This document shows positions 52,112 through 60,974 of a stretch of 64,000 bases of DNA, in pieces. Where the stretch lies: assembly GCF_004339245.1 (NCBI RefSeq), contig NZ_SMGG01000007.1, forward strand, positions 119,625 to 183,624, read 5' to 3'. A program made the position numbers and the translations under genes. The DNA comes from Seleniivibrio woodruffii (GTDB lineage Bacteria; Chrysiogenota; Deferribacteres; Deferribacterales; Geovibrionaceae). The number at the start of each line of letters is the position of its first letter. Positions within the stretch are counted from its first letter, which is position 1. The notes under the pieces are model-generated. The model made no database searches, was not told the origin of the DNA, and saw only the letters and a list, made by a program, of their open reading frames with translations.

Positions 52112-52241
52112 TTTACGCTCAAAATCTACCCTCAGGCCACTAAAAATACTTGACACAAGCGGACTCATATTTAATTTTATAGATATGGGTGGATAACACC
52201 ATGTAACAACCAAATAAAAGGGAAATATCAGGAGGTAGATC

Positions 52242-52778
52242 ATGGACGTTAAAAAGTATATCCCTTGGAACTGGTTTAACAGGGAAGAAGAGGAACAGGG
52301 CAAACCCATGCCGTTTGCAAGGGACGAAAAACAGGGCATCAGCCCCATTCAGCAGCTTCACAGCGAAATGGACAGAATTTTTGATCAGGCTTTCAGAGGT
52401 TTCGGCATCCGCCCGTTCAGCAAAGAGTTTGAGGCGGATATTTTCAGACCTACACTTGACCTGAGCGCAACCGAGAAGGACTACACAATTGCAGTTGAGA
52501 TCCCCGGAGTTGACGAAAAGGACGTGCATCTTGAAATGACCGCCGACACAATGGTGATAAGAGGCGAGAAAAAACAGGAAACCGAAACCAAAGAGAACAA
52601 TTTCTACCGTATGGAGCGTTCATACGGAAGTTTCCGCAGGGTGCTCTCCCTGCCTGAGGACGCCGACAGGGAAAATGTTGCAGCCGTCTTCAAAAAGGGT
52701 GTTCTGACGATCACAATCCCCAGAAAACCTTCGCAGAAGACGGATGTCAGACGCGTTGATATAAAAAGTGCCTCGTAA
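52242..52778 (+). CDS. Hsp20-family small heat-shock protein
   Basis: A 178-aa alpha-crystallin-domain chaperone: FRPTLDLSATEKDYTIAVEI, PGVDEKDVHLEMTADTMVIR, GSFRRVLSLPEDADRENVAA and the KGVLTITIPRKP end motif. The AGGAGGT ribosome site is strong. TTGACA at 52150-52155 followed by AT-rich sequence probably holds the promoter. Confidence 0.95.
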   Translation: MDVKKYIPWNWFNREEEEQGKPMPFARDEKQGISPIQQLHSEMDRIFDQAFRGFGIRPFSKEFEADIFRPTLDLSATEKDYTIAVEIPGVDEKDVHLEMTADTMVIRGEKKQETETKENNFYRMERSYGSFRRVLSLPEDADRENVAAVFKKGVLTITIPRKPSQKTDVRRVDIKSAS

Positions 52779-52793
52779 TTTCAAAAACTCTCA

Positions 52794-52823
52794 GCCCGGT
52801 TTTTTTACCGGGCTTCTTTTTTT
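52794..52823 (+). terminator. Terminator after the Hsp20 gene
   Basis: GCCCGGT-TTTTTT-ACCGGGC followed by TTCTTTTTTT. Confidence 0.9.
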
Positions 52824-52883
52824 ATGCTTAAACAATCCGACATGCCACCTTTGAACGTGATATAATAACATCAGAGGTGAACC

Positions 52884-54641
52884 ATGGCTATAAACATGCG
52901 TTATTTGGTTGCAGTTTCTGCAATTTTTTTCTCCATTATTTTAAGCGGATGCGGGGACGGTTCGTCATCCTCATCGTCACAGAACAACGAAGTATACTCA
53001 GCACTTCCCGAACCCGAAGAGCACTACGGGGTCGACTTTCACCCTGCCGGACTCTTCTCGCTCTCTGACAGCGGAAAATCCAAAGGCCGTATCGGAAAGG
53101 CGGAAGTTTCCGAGTATTCGGCAGGAACCAGCCATGACAACTCCGAAGGCAACTGGGCTTTCGGGCTGGACAAAGAGGCTCTCACCGCAACACTGGGTTC
53201 AGACGCTGTGGAAGGCTATGAAAAAAATATAAACGGGTTCGTCTCCGATGTTGTTTCACACCCGTCGGTCATTCAGAAACTGAATGATGTGATGACCAGC
53301 TTCCCCATGTTTACAGGGGCACACGTGTTCACTGAGGCTGATATAGACTACAGGGTTCAGCTGACCTCTGTTTCTGTTGCGGACGGGGTCTATACTTCAA
53401 CAGGCGATATCAAATCGCTCATAAGACTTAACCTGAGCGTACCCGCAATTTTCACCAAGGACAACAGTGCGGCTGTTTCCGCCTGCTCGGACGAAATTCA
53501 GACACTTCTGTCGGAGAATTTCGTTCAGCCAGCCAATGCGGAGTGGAGCTACGGCCTTAATATCGTTCTGACTTTCATAACTGATAACCGTGAAAGCACC
53601 CACCTTTACGAAACAGAGCACAGCATAACCGATGCTGAGATGTCGCAGGTGGCAGATGATTTCGGGCTTATTCTGTGGTTTCTGCAAAACCTCGCAAACC
53701 ACGATATCCCATCGTATGACATAGTTTTTTCACTCACCCCCTCAAAATCACTCTCAGACTCACTGGGAGATATTCAGGGACTGGCTAAAGAGACAGAAAA
53801 TGCGGAATGCCAGATGGCCATCGATTCGGTTATGCCCGAAGCATCGCTGATAATTCCGCTGGTGACATCATCGGCCGCACTGGACGGAGACTACGAATAC
53901 TACACCCACCGCTACAGCGAGGATCTGGACAACCTCAGCGCAGGCAGCGAATACGGCTCCTCCTGTCTCCACGACGGTGACGGCAACATAATATCCATGG
54001 GCGATGACTCCACCTGCTCCTCCGGAAGCGGAACGTATCTTTTCTCAACATCTGGGAAAAGCAAGGACGGCACGACAATTCTGTCGGTCAGAACCCCATA
54101 TGAAAAAAAGGTCGACACAAGAACCACAAAAGGCTTCTGCAACAGTTCTCCGTGGAACCAGCTGCGCACGCCCAGATTCGGCAGGGGAATAAGACTGTCA
54201 TTGACGGAATGGGCGATACACGGTCAGGTGGCCGACCACTGGAACATCCACTGGTATCAGCGTCCCGGAGCGGCACTTACCCAGTCGGCCATCAGCGATG
54301 CGGCATATCTTGTTAAGATAGTTGCCCAGCAGACACTCGTGGGCGGTTCATGGTGGGGATTTGCGGCCTCTTCAGCAAGTCTGGCTTATAAATATGCGTC
54401 AAAATTCGATATATCCATCGCCGGACACAAAATGGGCGGCGACACCAACAGCAGGATGGGCGATCTGATAGTGGCTCTCATAAGATTTGCCACCCTCAGC
54501 GACAGTGTCAAAAAATACGCTCAGTCGATCGCCATCTCCCAGACTGTGGAAGGAGTGGCACAGATGATACAGACACAGGCAACCGGCTGGCAGGACTATT
54601 ACAGCGGTTCCCACAAGGTCTGCGGCTATCAGTTCAACTAA
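52884..54641 (+). CDS. Large lipoprotein of unknown function
   Basis: A 585-aa protein with a lipoprotein signal (LVAVSAIFFSIILSGC) followed by a Ser-rich linker. No known domain was recognised. Eight or so cysteines in the mature part could form disulfides. A late segment, IVAQQTLVGGSWWGFAASSA, is hydrophobic. It is transcribed alone with its own terminator, upstream of the decaheme cytochrome gene in the same direction. Any role in surface electron transfer is a guess from that neighbour. Confidence 0.7.
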   Translation: MAINMRYLVAVSAIFFSIILSGCGDGSSSSSSQNNEVYSALPEPEEHYGVDFHPAGLFSLSDSGKSKGRIGKAEVSEYSAGTSHDNSEGNWAFGLDKEALTATLGSDAVEGYEKNINGFVSDVVSHPSVIQKLNDVMTSFPMFTGAHVFTEADIDYRVQLTSVSVADGVYTSTGDIKSLIRLNLSVPAIFTKDNSAAVSACSDEIQTLLSENFVQPANAEWSYGLNIVLTFITDNRESTHLYETEHSITDAEMSQVADDFGLILWFLQNLANHDIPSYDIVFSLTPSKSLSDSLGDIQGLAKETENAECQMAIDSVMPEASLIIPLVTSSAALDGDYEYYTHRYSEDLDNLSAGSEYGSSCLHDGDGNIISMGDDSTCSSGSGTYLFSTSGKSKDGTTILSVRTPYEKKVDTRTTKGFCNSSPWNQLRTPRFGRGIRLSLTEWAIHGQVADHWNIHWYQRPGAALTQSAISDAAYLVKIVAQQTLVGGSWWGFAASSASLAYKYASKFDISIAGHKMGGDTNSRMGDLIVALIRFATLSDSVKKYAQSIAISQTVEGVAQMIQTQATGWQDYYSGSHKVCGYQFN

Positions 54642-54647
54642 ATCAGC

Positions 54648-54679
54648 AAACCGGCCCAAAAGGCCGGTTTCTTTTTTTT
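54648..54679 (+). terminator. Terminator after the large lipoprotein gene
   Basis: AAACCGGCC-CAAAA-GGCCGGTTT followed by CTTTTTTT. The next 200 bp before the cytochrome gene show an AGGAGG ribosome site but no recognised riboswitch, including no GEMM-type motif. Confidence 0.9.
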
Positions 54680-54881
54680 ATCACCCGTTTGCGGCCTGTT
54701 CACAGTAAAACCCTTTAATTCCAACATATTATCAACACCTTTTTATCTTATCATCCGCATATTGAACCAACGGCGACACACTCCTGAACAACAGTGCCGG
54801 AGAAGGAAATTTTGCAGGAGGTTGGTATTCTTTTGCCTGATTCGGTATCAGAGGGAGTTAATTTAATAGGAGGCTAACTAT

Positions 54882-57143
54882 ATGCTGAAGCGGATTTTAT
54901 TCATTATCCTCATCGCTTTCACCTGTTCGGCTCTGCTGACAGGCTGCGGCAAGGACGGTTCCGACGGCGCAGACGGAGCGGATGCGGACACAGATGCGAT
55001 CATTGCAGAGCTGAAGGCTCAGCTTGAGAGCGGGGAAATAACCATTGCACAATACGAAGAGGCCATAGCCGAGCTTGAAGCTCAGCTCACAGCCGCAACA
55101 AAGACAGTTTCAAACACCGAATCCTGTTCGGTATGCCACGATTCAGCGGAACTGCACGAAGTGACTGTAGGGCTTTATGAAGCCACAGGAGCAACCCTCA
55201 CCGTAACCTCCGCCACAACGGCGACAGTGACGTTCAAGGCCGCAAAGGACGGCGTAAACCGTACCGATGCCATAGGCCTCAGACACGGTTCACTCTATTT
55301 CTATGACTCTGCCAACAGCGGATACAACAGATACGGCATCGACTCTTATGTTACAACAACAGGGCCGGACGCAAACGGAACCTACACATCGGTCATAGAC
55401 ATCTCAGCCGACACGGCACTTACAGCGAAGATAAACCTGCTGACCACAAACGTCAGATACTGGCTTTCTTACGGCAACAGCGGGGCGACAAACACCAACA
55501 ACTTTGAGGTCGTTGAAAATTACCCAGCATCGCCCAATACATCAATAACCGATGAGAGCTGTCTGACCTGTCACTCGGATTTCATCTGGCAGTACGGCAC
55601 AAACAAAGCAACAAACGCCTATCACCACGGTTCAACACCCAAAGGAGCTGAATCCTGTATCGTATGCCACTCCAGATATGACAGCGGAAGCGGCAAAAAC
55701 TTTATGAAATACGTACACGGCATCCACAGTTCCGGGGAAGCTGAGGCCGGATACAAAACCGTCAACTCGAAAAGCTTCAGCGTACACTATCCCCAGTCGC
55801 TGGCCAACTGCGTGACCTGTCACAACTCTGACGACAGCCTTGAAGCCGCCACAGATGACTCGCAGTTCACCTATGAAGTCTGTATGACCTGTCACGACGG
55901 CTGGAGTTCTTTTGATGACCTGCCCTCGGCAATAGACCACACGGCATACGGCACGGCAACAACCTGTACCACTTGCCACAGCAACGCCGCAGGCATAGCA
56001 CCCACCTTTGCAGACCTGCACACAGGTGTTGAAAAAGCGAGAACACACAACATTGTCTACTATACTCCCGAAATAACCGTGGATACTGCTAACAGCAAAA
56101 TATCGGTTGTATGGGGCGCATTTACGGACAACGATGAGAGCGGAACCTATACCACAGGCGACACTTTCCTTGACGTTACACAGACAGCCGACACAACAAA
56201 ACCCATCTTTATGCAGAGCTACACAGACAGGGTTGTTGACGGTATCGCAAAATCCGACGGCGTAAGGATACTTGTGGGCTACTACGGATTCGGAACTCAG
56301 GATGTTGTGGCATATGACGGGTACACCAAAACCAATCTCACAACCACCAGTTCCTCCACATCCGGCTACACGACCTATAACTCAACAACAGGAAAGGCCA
56401 CCACGACAATAGCCCTGAAAACTGCCAATATCACCAGCTATGAGGTGACAAAAGGCATAGTGGGCATCATAGGAATCCCGTTTGTGGACGGCGAGAACGC
56501 ATACGTCACCAGCGTTACAAAAGAGTTCAACATAGACGGCTCAGCGGTTACGGCACGCACGGCAGTTGCAAACAACGACAAGTGCGATGCATGTCACACA
56601 TCCGTAGCCCCCTCCGGTGCAAACGGCATAGCCATTCACCTGAACGAGGATTCATCCGGTGCACACGGCCACACTGCCATCGGCAATGTCGATACTTGCA
56701 GAATATGCCACAACTCAGGTTCGGCGGCAGGACACTATGCACAGCAGTCCAGATCCATCGACTCCTATCTGCATGCCATCCACGCAGAACAGCCAACAAC
56801 TGCGGCATACGACTCGTTCACCATCAAGTATCCCAACTATATCAAAGACTGTACGGTATGCCACGACAGCGGCACATATGAAGCTCCCAGCCAGACAAAC
56901 GCTGTGGGCGGTGTTGTAAGCGGTTCCGAACAGTCCGACGGAACACTCCTTTCCGCAGATCAGACGGTGAACGGACCCGGAGCGGTCGCTTGCGGCTCTT
57001 GCCACAAAACAATGGCCATTGTGTCAGGCGATTCGGGCACTGTCACATCCATAAACGCACACACGGCATCGTTCGGATACAGGGTCTCCATATCCAACAT
57101 GACGTTCCTCGAAGTTCTTCAGGCTGTTTTCGATTTACTGTAA
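54882..57143 (+). CDS. Decaheme c-type cytochrome lipoprotein (OmcA/MtrC family)
   Basis: A 753-aa surface lipoprotein: lipobox LLTGC at residues 20-24, a collagen-like KDGSDGADGADADTD linker, a short coiled coil, and ten CxxCH heme motifs (CSVCH, CLTCH, CIVCH, CVTCH, CMTCH, CTTCH, CDACH, CRICH, CTVCH, CGSCH). This count and the split into heme-rich and beta domains match OmcA/MtrC outer-surface cytochromes of metal reducers. It suggests extracellular electron transfer. No porin-cytochrome (MtrAB) genes are in view. Confidence 0.92.
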   Translation: MLKRILFIILIAFTCSALLTGCGKDGSDGADGADADTDAIIAELKAQLESGEITIAQYEEAIAELEAQLTAATKTVSNTESCSVCHDSAELHEVTVGLYEATGATLTVTSATTATVTFKAAKDGVNRTDAIGLRHGSLYFYDSANSGYNRYGIDSYVTTTGPDANGTYTSVIDISADTALTAKINLLTTNVRYWLSYGNSGATNTNNFEVVENYPASPNTSITDESCLTCHSDFIWQYGTNKATNAYHHGSTPKGAESCIVCHSRYDSGSGKNFMKYVHGIHSSGEAEAGYKTVNSKSFSVHYPQSLANCVTCHNSDDSLEAATDDSQFTYEVCMTCHDGWSSFDDLPSAIDHTAYGTATTCTTCHSNAAGIAPTFADLHTGVEKARTHNIVYYTPEITVDTANSKISVVWGAFTDNDESGTYTTGDTFLDVTQTADTTKPIFMQSYTDRVVDGIAKSDGVRILVGYYGFGTQDVVAYDGYTKTNLTTTSSSTSGYTTYNSTTGKATTTIALKTANITSYEVTKGIVGIIGIPFVDGENAYVTSVTKEFNIDGSAVTARTAVANNDKCDACHTSVAPSGANGIAIHLNEDSSGAHGHTAIGNVDTCRICHNSGSAAGHYAQQSRSIDSYLHAIHAEQPTTAAYDSFTIKYPNYIKDCTVCHDSGTYEAPSQTNAVGGVVSGSEQSDGTLLSADQTVNGPGAVACGSCHKTMAIVSGDSGTVTSINAHTASFGYRVSISNMTFLEVLQAVFDLL

Positions 57144-57150
57144 AACAGAC

Positions 57151-57181
57151 GGGGAGAGGGTTTTGCCCTCTCCCCTTTTTT
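57151..57181 (+). terminator. Terminator after the decaheme cytochrome gene
   Basis: GGGGAGAGGG-TTTTG-CCCTCTCCCC followed by TTTTTT, a perfect 10-bp stem. Confidence 0.95.
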
Positions 57182-57184
57182 AGA

Positions 57185-58189
57185 TTAAAGTCTGTAGGCC
57201 TTAACGGCGTCGTACATGCAGGAGGTCATACAGAGTCCGCAGCCGGAACATTTGTCCGGATCTGCCGTAACCGCTGTCGTATACTCCCTTCCCTTGATTG
57301 TCTCTTTGGTCAGTGTGAACACGGACATAGGGCAGACCCGTGCGCATATTCCGCACTTTCTGCACTTTTCCGAATCAATGTCAACAGTGACAAGAAGGCC
57401 CTCCCCCCTCATTCGCTGTATAAGCTGACTGCCGCCCAGCGACAGTAAATTTGCAATATAATCTTCATAGCCCTTTCTTTCCGATGCCAGAATGGTGCGC
57501 TGACGCTCCTTTTCGTTCTCTGTCATCGAATACAGGGTTTCGCCTATTGTGCGCTTTGCTTTGGTGCGCATAAAGCCGAAGAACTCACGTCTGGTCAGTT
57601 CCTCTCCGCCGCCTTTGAGTCTGTCTGCGGCAGTGGCTCTCTTTGGTTTCTCTTCGTATTTTTGTATTTCGGTGCGGACGTTCATGCCCGCCAGTTCAAA
57701 TATCCTGTCGGCCTTTTCCGCTTCGGCCGAAACCACAGCCAGACAGTTTCTGGAGCATTTGCCGCAATCCCCATGTTCAAGAATGATCCTTCCTGCCCCC
57801 ATTGCGGCAAATCTCACAAGCATATGTCTGTCCGCAAAGGACAGGGAACGTATATGCGCGGCAGCGTCATTATTGTCCCTACAGGAGACTTTGCATTCCC
57901 CGTCCTCTGCTATCTGTTGTCTTACCTTGTTCATAAGTTTGCCGAGGTCGGCAAGTTTCAGCGTAAAAACCCTGTTCGGGCATACGGACGCACAGAGACC
58001 GCATGCAGTGCATCTGTCCCAGTCCACCACAACCTTGCCTCCGGCAGATGTTATCCGGATGGCATTCGCAGGGCAGATATCCGTACATTTCGTACAGCCC
58101 GACAGCTTATGCCTGACCCTTGAGCAGGCGGCGCTGTCTATAACCATACATTCGCTGAGTCGGCCTACGATACCTTCGACAATTCCCAT
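57185..58189 (-). CDS. Multi-cluster ferredoxin-like protein
   Basis: A 334-aa cytoplasmic Fe-S protein with N-terminal CTKCTDICPANAI and CTACGLCASVCP, and C-terminal CRKCGICARVCP and CSGCGLCMTSCMYD, i.e. four 4Fe-4S sites in two ferredoxin-like pairs. A central CGKCSRNC may bind another cluster. Such proteins occur as accessory electron carriers or maturation factors of molybdoenzymes. The stop lies 3 bp after the terminator of the opposite cytochrome gene. Confidence 0.82.
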   Translation of the reverse strand: MGIVEGIVGRLSECMVIDSAACSRVRHKLSGCTKCTDICPANAIRITSAGGKVVVDWDRCTACGLCASVCPNRVFTLKLADLGKLMNKVRQQIAEDGECKVSCRDNNDAAAHIRSLSFADRHMLVRFAAMGAGRIILEHGDCGKCSRNCLAVVSAEAEKADRIFELAGMNVRTEIQKYEEKPKRATAADRLKGGGEELTRREFFGFMRTKAKRTIGETLYSMTENEKERQRTILASERKGYEDYIANLLSLGGSQLIQRMRGEGLLVTVDIDSEKCRKCGICARVCPMSVFTLTKETIKGREYTTAVTADPDKCSGCGLCMTSCMYDAVKAYRL

Positions 58190-58192
58190 ATA

Positions 58193-58876
58193 TTACTCTG
58201 TCATTTCTTTCAGAAACGCCGAATCCTCCTCAATGAACCCTTTCAGCATATGCGCATATGCCGGATAGAAGAGTGTTCCGAGCTTTTCACCCTCAGCTAT
58301 CACCTTGTCGCACATCTCAGGCACCCACCTGAGAATGTGGAGGTTGTAGAAGTCCAGCTGGGCATTAAGTGCTGATTCGGCTTTTTCAAAGTCGCCGGCC
58401 TCAAGGCTGTCGGCTATATTTTTACTCAGAAGCCCCATGAACTGAAGCTCCATGGAAACGTGATCCTCAATTGTTCTGTCGTCATCAACACGCTTGAAAA
58501 AGTTGCTGAGATAGAAAGCCTTAACCTCGCTCCACGCATCCTGCTTTATCAGTTTTTCAGGTGAAACATACACCGATTCATAAAGCGATACCTCGTTCAG
58601 AGCGAACAGTTTGGTGAAGTCTCTGCTTCTGGCCAGACGTGTGGATTCCATATCTGCATTCTCAAAGTCCGATGTGCCGTAAACGGCAGAAAGAAGTCCT
58701 GCGCCGTTCAGCAGGCTTGAGTTGCAGGATGAAGCCGCAATTGAAGCCATATGTCCGGCTGTAACAGCAAAAAATTTATCGGTCTGGTCAGACGGAACAT
58801 CCGTAAAAACCTTCGAAAAAACATTGAAGGCAACGTTGCGTCCTCTGTGAACGTTAACGATTTCAACTACATCCAT
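58193..58876 (-). CDS. TorD-family chaperone
   Basis: A 227-aa helical cytoplasmic protein with SLYESVYVSPEKLIKQDAWS, equivalent to the YESxY region of TorD/DmsD chaperones, and HVSMELQFMGLLSK with LHILRWVPEMCDKV, typical of the family core. It is likely dedicated to the DmsA-like enzyme encoded upstream. It lies 3 bp before the ferredoxin gene and 8 bp after the radical SAM gene: one operon. Confidence 0.88.
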   Translation of the reverse strand: MDVVEIVNVHRGRNVAFNVFSKVFTDVPSDQTDKFFAVTAGHMASIAASSCNSSLLNGAGLLSAVYGTSDFENADMESTRLARSRDFTKLFALNEVSLYESVYVSPEKLIKQDAWSEVKAFYLSNFFKRVDDDRTIEDHVSMELQFMGLLSKNIADSLEAGDFEKAESALNAQLDFYNLHILRWVPEMCDKVIAEGEKLGTLFYPAYAHMLKGFIEEDSAFLKEMTE

Positions 58877-58884
58877 GATTCACC

Positions 58885-60192
58885 TCATATATCTGCTGAA
58901 TAATCAAATTTTTCCGGATCTATCAGATCCACCTTAACCTCTCTGACAATAAGCGAACAGTCGTCAAACTCCGCTATGTTGTATGTGAGAGCCGCTTCGG
59001 TGAGTCCTTTAATGTCTTTTATATGCATGGGATGGAACTCTATCTGCATTCCGTTCTTAGAGAACGGAAGCCCTTTGCTGCTGAGATATTTTTCAGCTTT
59101 AACCGCATTTCTGCCGTAGGCTCTGGCGGATTTTATGAAGAAGTCCCTTTCGGACATGACTTCATACTCCATGGGCTGAATGCTGCTGTTCTGCATGAAA
59201 ACCTGCGAAGTGAGCTTGTTTTCAAGGGAGCAGAAGTGAACACGCATTTTAAGCTGCTTCTCAGCGGCAAACTTTAAAAGCTCGACGCACTCCTCGGCGC
59301 TTCCGGCAACAGGCAGACCGCCTGCATATTCGTAGTCGTAAAGCACTCTGTAGGGTCTGGGCTTCACTTTGAAGCCTCTGTTGGCATATTTTTCAGAATT
59401 TACCCAGGGGTAAAGGAATTCAAGAATGTTGATTGCGTCCGCACCCGCATCTTCCAGTTCCACAAGCAGACGCTTCATTGTCTCAAGGGTTCCGGGAATA
59501 ACGGGCATCTCGACCATCACGCTGGGAATTATACCTGCGATATTGCGGATTATCTCCACTGTCTCCTGCGGATAGCCGTCGCCCTCCGCCTTTACGCTCA
59601 CACGCACTTCATCAAGACCTGCGTTCGTGAGTTTCGTTGCCAGCATGGGAGTGAGGTAGTCGCCGTTTGTGTAAAGCCTGAGATGGGCTTTGGGATATTT
59701 AGCACGGCATTTTTCAAAAAACTCTATGGATTTTTCAGGCAGCAGAAGGGGTTCCCCCCCGGTCAACGCTATTGACGTAAAACCCATTCCCCCGTCTGCG
59801 GCCTCTATCTCGGCGAACGCATCGTTCACGTTCTCAAGATAGTGTTCATAATCATCCTGATTCATATTCGCACAGAAAAAGCAGTCTCTGTTGCATTTGA
59901 GTGTATGGAACACCGTCATTGACAGGTGGCCTGTTCGGCAGTTAGCGCAGGCAGGCGAAACTTCACCGTAGTGAAGGCTGTGTCCGAAGCCGGAGCTGCT
60001 GACCCCGGACACATTCTCCACATTTTCCTTATAAGTAAACCCACTTGAGGAAAGCGTCCTGTCTATGCTGATTCCCGAACCTTCAGCGGCAGCCATGAAG
60101 TCCTCGTACATACGGACGTATCTCTCTGCGTCATTTCTAAAATCTTCATTGATTATCCTGTCCAGATTGTCTCTTCGTATGTCGATTATCAT
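58885..60192 (-). CDS. Radical SAM protein of the reductase locus
   Basis: A 435-aa enzyme with the radical SAM cluster motif FHTLKCNRDCFFCANM (CxxxCxxC) near residue 110 and SIALTGGEPLLLPEKSIEFF. A preceding ACANCRTGH may bind a second metal or cluster. Members of this subgroup are often found beside anaerobic molybdoenzymes, but their substrates are not defined; maturation of a partner enzyme is an inference. Confidence 0.85.
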   Translation of the reverse strand: MIIDIRRDNLDRIINEDFRNDAERYVRMYEDFMAAAEGSGISIDRTLSSSGFTYKENVENVSGVSSSGFGHSLHYGEVSPACANCRTGHLSMTVFHTLKCNRDCFFCANMNQDDYEHYLENVNDAFAEIEAADGGMGFTSIALTGGEPLLLPEKSIEFFEKCRAKYPKAHLRLYTNGDYLTPMLATKLTNAGLDEVRVSVKAEGDGYPQETVEIIRNIAGIIPSVMVEMPVIPGTLETMKRLLVELEDAGADAINILEFLYPWVNSEKYANRGFKVKPRPYRVLYDYEYAGGLPVAGSAEECVELLKFAAEKQLKMRVHFCSLENKLTSQVFMQNSSIQPMEYEVMSERDFFIKSARAYGRNAVKAEKYLSSKGLPFSKNGMQIEFHPMHIKDIKGLTEAALTYNIAEFDDCSLIVREVKVDLIDPEKFDYSADI

Positions 60193-60278
60193 AACCCTGC
60201 CTTATTTTGCATTATTTCATCTTTATCTCAATATGCCCCAGCGAAAGTTAAATCAAGGTAAAATAACGCAAAAAAAGT

Positions 60279-60319
60279 AAAGAAAATGTGCAGCGGAAGA
60301 GGATTCCCCCGCCGCACAT
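60279..60319 (-). terminator. Terminator after the DmsB-like gene
   Basis: On the minus strand TGTGCGGCGG pairs with CCGCTGCACA and is followed by TTTTCTTTACTTTTTTT. It separates the reductase structural genes from the radical SAM operon. Confidence 0.75.
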
Positions 60320-60341
60320 CGTTTCTTATAAGTAGCTTAGC

Positions 60342-60959
60342 TTATGCCTTCGGTTTAAAGAATATCGAAGGTACAGTGTCGCCGGACTTAAGCGTGTTGC
60401 CGTTGGAGTCCTTGTCGGTCTGCGGGAAGCCTACAACAGTGCGAACCGCTGTGGGATATTTCGCCGCTATCTCCTCGGCTGTGCCGAAATCAAGCGCACG
60501 CTGAGGACAGGATGCTACGCATGAAGGCTGAAGCCCTTCTGCCTGTCTGTCCCAGCACATGGTACATTTCTGCATGGGGTGAGCCACTGCCCAGCTTGCC
60601 TGTTTTACAGGTTCGCTTGCATCGTCGGCAAACTGAGGTGCGCCGTAGGGGCACGCAACAGCACAGGCCTTGATGGACTGGCAGAGGTCACGGTTGACTA
60701 TTACGATGCCATCCTCGTCGCGCTTGTAGATAGCACCCACGGGACAAGCCGCCGTACATGCGGGATTGGCGCAGTGGTTGCATGACATTACGAGATTAAA
60801 TATCTTCACATCAGGAAAAGTTCCGCTTTCTTTGCTACTTAATTTTCTCCAGCTTGCTTTGCCGGGTTTTACATTATTCCAGCTTTTGCATGCCACAACA
60901 CAGGTGCTGCAACCCATGCATCTGGTTTGATCAAAGTAAAATGCTAATTGTTTAGACAT
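60342..60959 (-). CDS. DmsB-like four-cluster Fe-S subunit
   Basis: A 205-aa protein with four cysteine groups: CMGCSTCVVACK, CNHCANPACTAACP, CQSIKACAVACP and CTMCWDRQAEGLQPSC with CPQRAL. In the third group a Lys-Ala replaces the usual CxxCxxC spacing (C-x4-C), so that cluster may be unusual. It would link the catalytic subunit encoded 15 bp upstream to an electron donor. No membrane anchor gene follows. Confidence 0.92.
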   Translation of the reverse strand: MSKQLAFYFDQTRCMGCSTCVVACKSWNNVKPGKASWRKLSSKESGTFPDVKIFNLVMSCNHCANPACTAACPVGAIYKRDEDGIVIVNRDLCQSIKACAVACPYGAPQFADDASEPVKQASWAVAHPMQKCTMCWDRQAEGLQPSCVASCPQRALDFGTAEEIAAKYPTAVRTVVGFPQTDKDSNGNTLKSGDTVPSIFFKPKA

Positions 60960-60974
60960 GTTATTCTCCTACGC

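Noticed and set aside
54680..54881. Cyclic-di-GMP (GEMM) riboswitch before the cytochrome gene
   Set aside because: Checked because such switches often precede multiheme cytochrome genes, but the conserved GEMM sequence blocks are absent.
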